The notes under the pieces were generated by a model. That model did not search any database. It was not told where the DNA came from and saw only the letters and a program-made list of their open reading frames with translations. This document shows, piece after piece, positions 38,463-42,644 of a stretch of 42,644 nt of DNA (the stretch's first letter is position 1; every line of letters begins with the position of its first letter). This stretch comes from Sporosarcina koreensis (GTDB lineage Bacteria; Bacillota; Bacilli; Bacillales_A; Planococcaceae): NCBI RefSeq assembly GCF_001531445.1, contig NZ_LQYA01000109.1:93242-135885 (forward strand). Direction: 5' to 3'. The position numbers were made by a program, and so were the translations under genes.

Positions 38463-39425
38463 TTGGTATTGAAGGAACAGGTCGCGGACGTGAAGGCTTC
38501 ACCTAAACCCTCCAAGAATAAAAGAAGCATCAAAAGACACTTTTTGCATCTTTTTCTACTGCCCGCACTAATTTTCTATGTCGGCTTTCAAGTGTATCCG
38601 ATTCTTACTGCCTTCGTGAATAGTTTCTATTCGTTTAAAGGGATGGTCAGGCAGGACTTTATCGGGTTGGAAAATTTCGTTAGGCTGTTTACGGAAGAGC
38701 CGTATAATACTATTTTTACGAGGGCGTTTTGGCACAATATCATTTATTTCATAGGAACTGTTGTAGCTAAACTTGTATTGGCGTTCGCTTTAGCATTGCT
38801 GATCAATAGCAAAATTAAAGGTAGGGAATTTTTCAAGGCAGTTTTCTTTATGCCGAAATTATTATCGGTCATCGTTGTCGGCTTCCTTTTCAGCTTGATC
38901 CTGAATCCGACGAACGGGGCATTGAATAGCTTTTTGAAAATGGTCGGGCTAGCTGAATGGGCGCATCCTTGGCTCGGGGATCCGAAAACGGCGTTGTATA
39001 CGATCATTCTCGTGAATAGCTGGTATGGTATCGGATTCGCCATTCTCATCTTCCTAGCTGGCCTTCAAGCGATTCCTGAGGAGATTTACGAAGCGGCAAA
39101 AATTGACGGATCATACGGGTTGAAAATGCTTTTTCAAATTACGATCCCAATGGCTATGCCGTCGATTATGATCATGACAATCCTTACATTCATCGGCTCA
39201 TTTGAAACGTTTGAACTTGTGTTTGCGATGCAAGGATCGTCAGGAGGACCTTATTATTCCACGGACGTATTGGCACTGTTCTTCTATCGGTTGGCGTTCG
39301 GATCCGTTGACGGCGGAGACGCAATCGGGCTCGGTTCTGCACTCGCGGTCGTTCTATTCCTGATCATCTGTACCGCAACCGCCATTTCGCTTTTCTTCTT
39401 TAAAAGAAAAGAAATTGAACAATAA
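38463..39425 (+). CDS. Carbohydrate ABC transporter permease, MalF/UgpA type
   Basis: A 320-residue membrane protein with six core helices. Typical features are HLFLLPALIFYVGFQVYPIL at the first helix and the coupling motif EEIYEAAKIDGSYGLKMLFQ, which docks on the ATPase. The TTG start at 38463 lies seven bases after GGGGG; a longer in-frame version would begin inside the terminator. It pairs with the MalG-type permease 12 bp downstream. Confidence 0.93.
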   Translation: MVLKEQVADVKASPKPSKNKRSIKRHFLHLFLLPALIFYVGFQVYPILTAFVNSFYSFKGMVRQDFIGLENFVRLFTEEPYNTIFTRAFWHNIIYFIGTVVAKLVLAFALALLINSKIKGREFFKAVFFMPKLLSVIVVGFLFSLILNPTNGALNSFLKMVGLAEWAHPWLGDPKTALYTIILVNSWYGIGFAILIFLAGLQAIPEEIYEAAKIDGSYGLKMLFQITIPMAMPSIMIMTILTFIGSFETFELVFAMQGSSGGPYYSTDVLALFFYRLAFGSVDGGDAIGLGSALAVVLFLIICTATAISLFFFKRKEIEQ

Positions 39426-39437
39426 AGGGGTGTCAGC

Positions 39438-40259
39438 ATGTCAAAAATCCTTAATCAATTTATAAAGTATCCGATTTTGATCGTGTTTTCGCTCATAGCA
39501 CTGTACCCAATCTTTTTAATGTTTCTCTCATCCGTTAAGCCGAATCTCGAAATATTAACATCCCCTCTTTCGTTTCCGAAGGTGTTCACGTTAGAGAACT
39601 ACGCTACTGTTTGGGAAAAAGTGAATTTCAGCAGTTATGTGTGGAATAGCGTGTACGTAAGTGCATTGTCGCTTTTCTTCATTCTGTTCTTTTCGTCATT
39701 GGCCGCGTTTTACTTGTCTCGCTACGATTTCAAGTGGAACGCATTCATCCTGTTTTTCTTCATGCTCGGGCTGATGATCCCAATGAAATTGGCCATTTTG
39801 CCGCTTTATATGATGATGTTGAAGCTGGGACTGTTAAATTCCCTGAACTCGCTCATTATTGTCTACATAGCAGGAAATGTCCCATTTGCGGTATTCGTTT
39901 TTTATGGTTTTTTCAGATCGCTTCCGAAGGATTTGGACCAATCGGCGCGACTTGATGGATGTAATGAATTTCAAATTTATTACAAAATAATTTTGCCGCT
40001 TATGAGACCTTCATTGGCCATCGTCGGGATTGTCAACTTGATCGGTGTATGGAATGACTTTTTCTATCCGTTGATATTCATCCATGATGATGCAAAAAAT
40101 ACGATACCGTTAGGCATGCTTTCTCTCTTCGGCGAATATGACACACAATGGAATCTGTTGTTTGCAGGCTTGTCGATATCGTCGCTTCCGATGATCGTCG
40201 CATTTTTACTAGCGTCGAAGCAGTTCATTGAAGGCTTGACGACTGGGGCAGTCAAATGA
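39438..40259 (+). CDS. Carbohydrate ABC transporter permease, MalG/UgpE type
   Basis: A 273-residue membrane protein with six helices. It has the N-terminal LIALYPIFLMFLSSVKPN and the coupling motif PKDLDQSARLDGCNEFQIYY, and it ends ASKQFIEGLTTGAVK as this family usually does. The ATG follows AAAGGGGTG. The last four bases overlap the start of the HAD gene, so translation is probably coupled. Confidence 0.94.
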   Translation: MSKILNQFIKYPILIVFSLIALYPIFLMFLSSVKPNLEILTSPLSFPKVFTLENYATVWEKVNFSSYVWNSVYVSALSLFFILFFSSLAAFYLSRYDFKWNAFILFFFMLGLMIPMKLAILPLYMMMLKLGLLNSLNSLIIVYIAGNVPFAVFVFYGFFRSLPKDLDQSARLDGCNEFQIYYKIILPLMRPSLAIVGIVNLIGVWNDFFYPLIFIHDDAKNTIPLGMLSLFGEYDTQWNLLFAGLSISSLPMIVAFLLASKQFIEGLTTGAVK

Positions 40260-41026
40260 AGAAATGGATTACGTTCGATTTGGACGGAACGCTCATGCAA
40301 AATCCTTTTGTCGGTCATGTGTTTCCTGAAATTGAGCGACGGATTTTACTTGAGGATAAATTGCTGGAAAACATCGTCGACCAGCTTGTGCTGGAGCATG
40401 AAACACGGTTGAAAGATGGAAGAACAGCGGATGCCTATGATTGGGACGATATAGTTTTGCAGTATTTGAAAGCCAATGGCCTGCAAACATCTATTCATGT
40501 TGAAGAGATTTTGAAAGGGGTTTGCGTGGAACCGAATATTTATTTGCTGGAAGATTCGGTTTGCGAAGTGCTGGATGAACTGAAGCAACTTGGCTTTTCA
40601 TTGGCGGTTGTCACGAATGGCTTTACGAAATATCAATTGCCTGTCATGGATGTTTTGCAGCTGACGGAGCATTTCGATCTCATTGTCACTCCACAGGAAG
40701 TGGGTTATGCGAAGCCGGATAAACGGGTGTACGGCTCAATTTTAGAGCTTGGTGAAATTCATGCACATGTAGGCGATCGGATTGATCATGATGTCATTTC
40801 CGCAAATGCGATCGGCGTACGTTCCATTTGGATATGCCGTTATTTATCGGATTCTTTGAAAGAGCTGGAGCCTGATGAACGAAAGGGACTGCCAGAAATT
40901 TACGACATTGCATGGCGGAAGTTGGAGAGGGAAACGAAAAAGCGTGTTGAGTCGCTTCCGGCAGAAGCGGTTCCCAAAGAAGTGATTTGGAGTCTTTCAG
41001 AATTGCCATCCGTAATAAGTAAGTGA
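40256..41026 (+). CDS. HAD-family hydrolase within the sugar transport operon
   Basis: A 256-residue cytoplasmic phosphatase of the HAD superfamily. Motif I is FDLDGT with Asp8 and Asp10, motif II is VVTNG, and motifs III and IV lie in YAKPDKRVYG and HVGDRIDHD. A helical cap lies between motif I and motif II, as in the YjjG/YfnB type. The C-terminal 40 residues are an extension ending in SLSELPSVISK. ATGA overlap with the permease gene ties it to the importer. It probably dephosphorylates the imported sugar or a derivative, which is inference from position. Confidence 0.9.
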   Translation: MKKWITFDLDGTLMQNPFVGHVFPEIERRILLEDKLLENIVDQLVLEHETRLKDGRTADAYDWDDIVLQYLKANGLQTSIHVEEILKGVCVEPNIYLLEDSVCEVLDELKQLGFSLAVVTNGFTKYQLPVMDVLQLTEHFDLIVTPQEVGYAKPDKRVYGSILELGEIHAHVGDRIDHDVISANAIGVRSIWICRYLSDSLKELEPDERKGLPEIYDIAWRKLERETKKRVESLPAEAVPKEVIWSLSELPSVISK

Positions 41027-41042
41027 GAGAGGGTGCGAACTA

Positions 41043-42140
41043 TTGGCAGAGTTAATATTGGAACATATATATAAGGAATTCGATAAAAATGTAACCGCCG
41101 TGTCGGATTTTCATTTGCATATCGAGGATGAGGAATTCATCGTATTTGTCGGTCCTTCAGGTTGTGGGAAGTCGACGACGCTCCGGATGATTGCGGGGCT
41201 TGAGGAGATTACGTCGGGAAGCATTTATATTAATGGAACTAGGGTCAATGATGTGGCGCCGAAAGACCGCGATATTGCGATGGTTTTTCAGAACTACGCG
41301 TTGTATCCACATATGACGGTGTACGGCAATATGGCATTCGGCTTAAAGAATAGAAAGTTTCCGAAAGCGGAAATCCATGACCGAGTTATGAACGCAGCAA
41401 GAATTTTGGGACTGGAGGAGTTATTGGATCGAAAACCGAAGGCTCTATCTGGTGGGCAGCGGCAGCGCGTTGCATTAGGAAGGGCGATTGTCCGCGATGC
41501 GCAAGTATTCCTTATGGATGAGCCGTTGTCGAACTTGGATGCAAAACTGCGTGTTCAAATGCGGGCAGAAATTGCAATGCTCCATCAACGGCTGAAAACG
41601 ACGACGATCTATGTAACACATGATCAGACGGAAGCGATGACAATGGCAACAAGGCTCGTCGTCATGAAAGACGGCTTCATCCAACAAATCGGTTCCCCGA
41701 AAGAAGTGTATGAATATCCGGAAAATGTGTTCGTCGGCGGATTCATTGGATCACCTGCGATGAATTTTTTTACCGGTGTTGTCGGTGAAGGAACGTTCGA
41801 GATAGGGGATACAAAGCTGTTCATTCCCGAAAGCCGTATGGAGATGCTCCGCGGCTTGAGCTATATCGGAAAAGAAGCGATGATCGGTATCCGACCGGAG
41901 CATATTGAGGAAGCTTTCGTCGGCAATGAAAGTGGGACGAAAACCAATGTTTCCATCCAAGTGGATGTATCTGAGCTGATGGGTGCCGAGACGATGGTGT
42001 ACTCCAGTTTGGAAGGGCAGAAATTCGTCGCTCGTTTAAGCGCGGAAACAGCAATCCGTCCTGGCAAGCTGGTGAATCTTGCATTTTCAATGGAGAAAGT
42101 CCATTTCTTCGACAAGGAAACCGAGATGCGCATCCGCTGA
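41043..42140 (+). CDS. Carbohydrate ABC transporter ATP-binding protein, MsmX/UgpC type
   Basis: A 365-residue ATPase completing the sugar importer. Walker [11 protein letters not shown]-loop [20 protein letters not shown], signature [14 protein letters not shown], Walker [13 protein letters not shown] and switch His [10 protein letters not shown] are all intact. The C-terminal TOBE/OB domain has GIRPEHIEEAF and ends in VHFFDKETEMRIR. The TTG start at 41043 follows GAGAGGGTG. It is a close paralogue of the truncated gene at 1-677. Confidence 0.96.
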   Translation: MAELILEHIYKEFDKNVTAVSDFHLHIEDEEFIVFVGPSGCGKSTTLRMIAGLEEITSGSIYINGTRVNDVAPKDRDIAMVFQNYALYPHMTVYGNMAFGLKNRKFPKAEIHDRVMNAARILGLEELLDRKPKALSGGQRQRVALGRAIVRDAQVFLMDEPLSNLDAKLRVQMRAEIAMLHQRLKTTTIYVTHDQTEAMTMATRLVVMKDGFIQQIGSPKEVYEYPENVFVGGFIGSPAMNFFTGVVGEGTFEIGDTKLFIPESRMEMLRGLSYIGKEAMIGIRPEHIEEAFVGNESGTKTNVSIQVDVSELMGAETMVYSSLEGQKFVARLSAETAIRPGKLVNLAFSMEKVHFFDKETEMRIR

Positions 42141-42144
42141 TGGA

Positions 42145-42175
42145 AAGGGTCGCTACAATATCGTTGGCGGCCCTT
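42145..42175 (+). terminator. Weak hairpin after the sugar ABC operon
   Basis: AAGGG-T-CGC pairs with GCG-G-CCCTT a few bases after the ATPase stop. Only GTTAATTG follows, so it is a weak candidate. Confidence 0.4.
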
Positions 42176-42187
42176 GTTAATTGCATG

Positions 42188-42435
42188 AACGAGAACTCTT
42201 CGTGTGTGAATGAGAACTCTTCAAAGGGGAACGAGAACTCCTAACGCGAGAACGAGAACACTTTGCACAAGGGCTCATTTATTCGACATCAAGGTCCATT
42301 CTTTCTAACTAGGGTCCATTCATTCCGTTCCAAGGTCCATTCTTTCTAACAAGGGTCCATTCATTCCGTTCCAAGGCCCATTCTTTCTCACAAGGGTCCA
42401 TTCTTCCACTCCAAAGCACCATTCTATTAAACAAC
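42188..42435. repeat. Degenerate tandem array, twelve units of 20-21 bp in two sub-arrays
   Basis: Sub-array 1 has AACGAGAAC-type cores at 42188, 42209, 42230 and 42251, each 21 bp apart. Sub-array 2 has GGTCCATT-type cores at 42272 (GGCTCATT), 42293, 42313, 42334, 42354, 42375, 42395 and 42416 (GCACCATT), with spacings strictly alternating 21 and 20. That makes a 41-bp dimer repeated about four times. It lies between two genes in the same direction; no coding frame is apparent. Confidence 0.9.
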
Positions 42436-42557
42436 TTTCCCTCTACTGAAATTAAATATCAAAAATAGTTAAATAATTTAAAAGGGAATTTCACAGTCTC
42501 GTCGAACTCTATTTGGTAGCAACGAAAATACCAATAAAAGAGAGGATGAGTGATTGG

Positions 42558-42644
42558 ATGAAAGTCCTGAAGTATGTGGCCGCAGGTTTTATGGCGTGCA
42601 CTTTGTTGTTCCAAGGGGCGACACACTTCGCATCTGCCCAAACG
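42558..42644 (+). CDS. Start of an exported protein (3' end outside window)
   Basis: Only 29 codons are visible. They begin MKVLKYVAAGFMACTLLFQG and then read ATHFASAQT, a type I signal peptide with a likely cleavage after ASA. The ATG at 42558 is about eight bases after AGAGGATGAG; an in-frame ATG at 42546 overlaps that site. A short TTGGTA/TACCAA hairpin lies just upstream (about 42511-42535). The mature protein is unknown. Confidence 0.7.
   Translation, partial: MKVLKYVAAGFMACTLLFQGATHFASAQT

Noticed and set aside
42188..42435. CRISPR array or coding repeat
   Set aside because: No unique spacers, stop codons in all frames, and a period alternating between 20 and 21 bp that is not a multiple of three.

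Overview
The window reads as a chromosome segment of a low-to-mid GC Gram-positive bacterium of the order Bacillales, most likely Planococcaceae (Sporosarcina-like). Signs are strong AGGAGG-type ribosome binding sites, many TTG and GTG starts, sigma-B promoters, CcpA cre sites, a WalR box, lipobox lipoproteins and U-tailed hairpin terminators. Genus is an inference. I saw no rRNA, tRNA, CRISPR array, prophage or transposase gene.

Layout. 1-1680: the 5' part of an MsmX/UgpC-type ABC ATPase behind a PucR/CdaR-type regulator. 2032-5953: a small exported protein, a TPR-GGDEF diguanylate cyclase, an acetamidase/formamidase homologue and a membrane protein. 6088-12364: a 2-aminoethylphosphonate (AEP) module with a divergent DeoR regulator, an ABC importer (ATPase, fused permease, lipoprotein) and phnW-phnX, which convert AEP to acetaldehyde and phosphate. 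12475-12999: two small genes. 13162-18942: a CitA/DcuS-type two-component system followed by a tripartite tricarboxylate transporter (tctC-tctB-tctA), with a perfect cre match in front of tctC. 19115-22285: an ornithine-cyclodeaminase-family enzyme and an MHS-type MFS transporter, divergent from an XRE-cupin regulator with two matching palindromic operators. 22318-24001: a YitT-type membrane protein and a lipoprotein nuclease.

24385-33485 is a stress region. Three genes encode proteins that share an N-terminal YflT-like stress domain, and each has a sigma-B promoter. A fourth sigma-B promoter is a diverged duplicate of the third. Among them lie a 1279-residue superfamily-1 helicase with a long coiled-coil insertion in its motor, a winged-helix-like partner gene, and two genes sharing a C-terminal domain I do not recognise. 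33630-36477 holds two NlpC/P60 cell-wall hydrolases (one with a WalR box) around a patatin-like lipase. 37070-42140 is a complete carbohydrate ABC importer operon with a HAD phosphatase. The window ends in the start of an exported protein.

The most unusual content is intergenic. (1) A multi-hairpin element sits directly after stop codons in three places, as a long form (20119-20297), a shorter form (16599-16740) and a remnant (35745-35790). (2) Degenerate arrays with a strict 20-21 bp period occur at 24163-24345 and 42188-42435, with two-unit versions at 12688 and 19006. (3) A GGCGCC-bounded palindromic element splits tctC from tctB. The helicase/winged-helix pair and the shared unknown C-terminal domain are the best candidates for undescribed protein systems. 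All calls come from reading the sequence; no database search was run.
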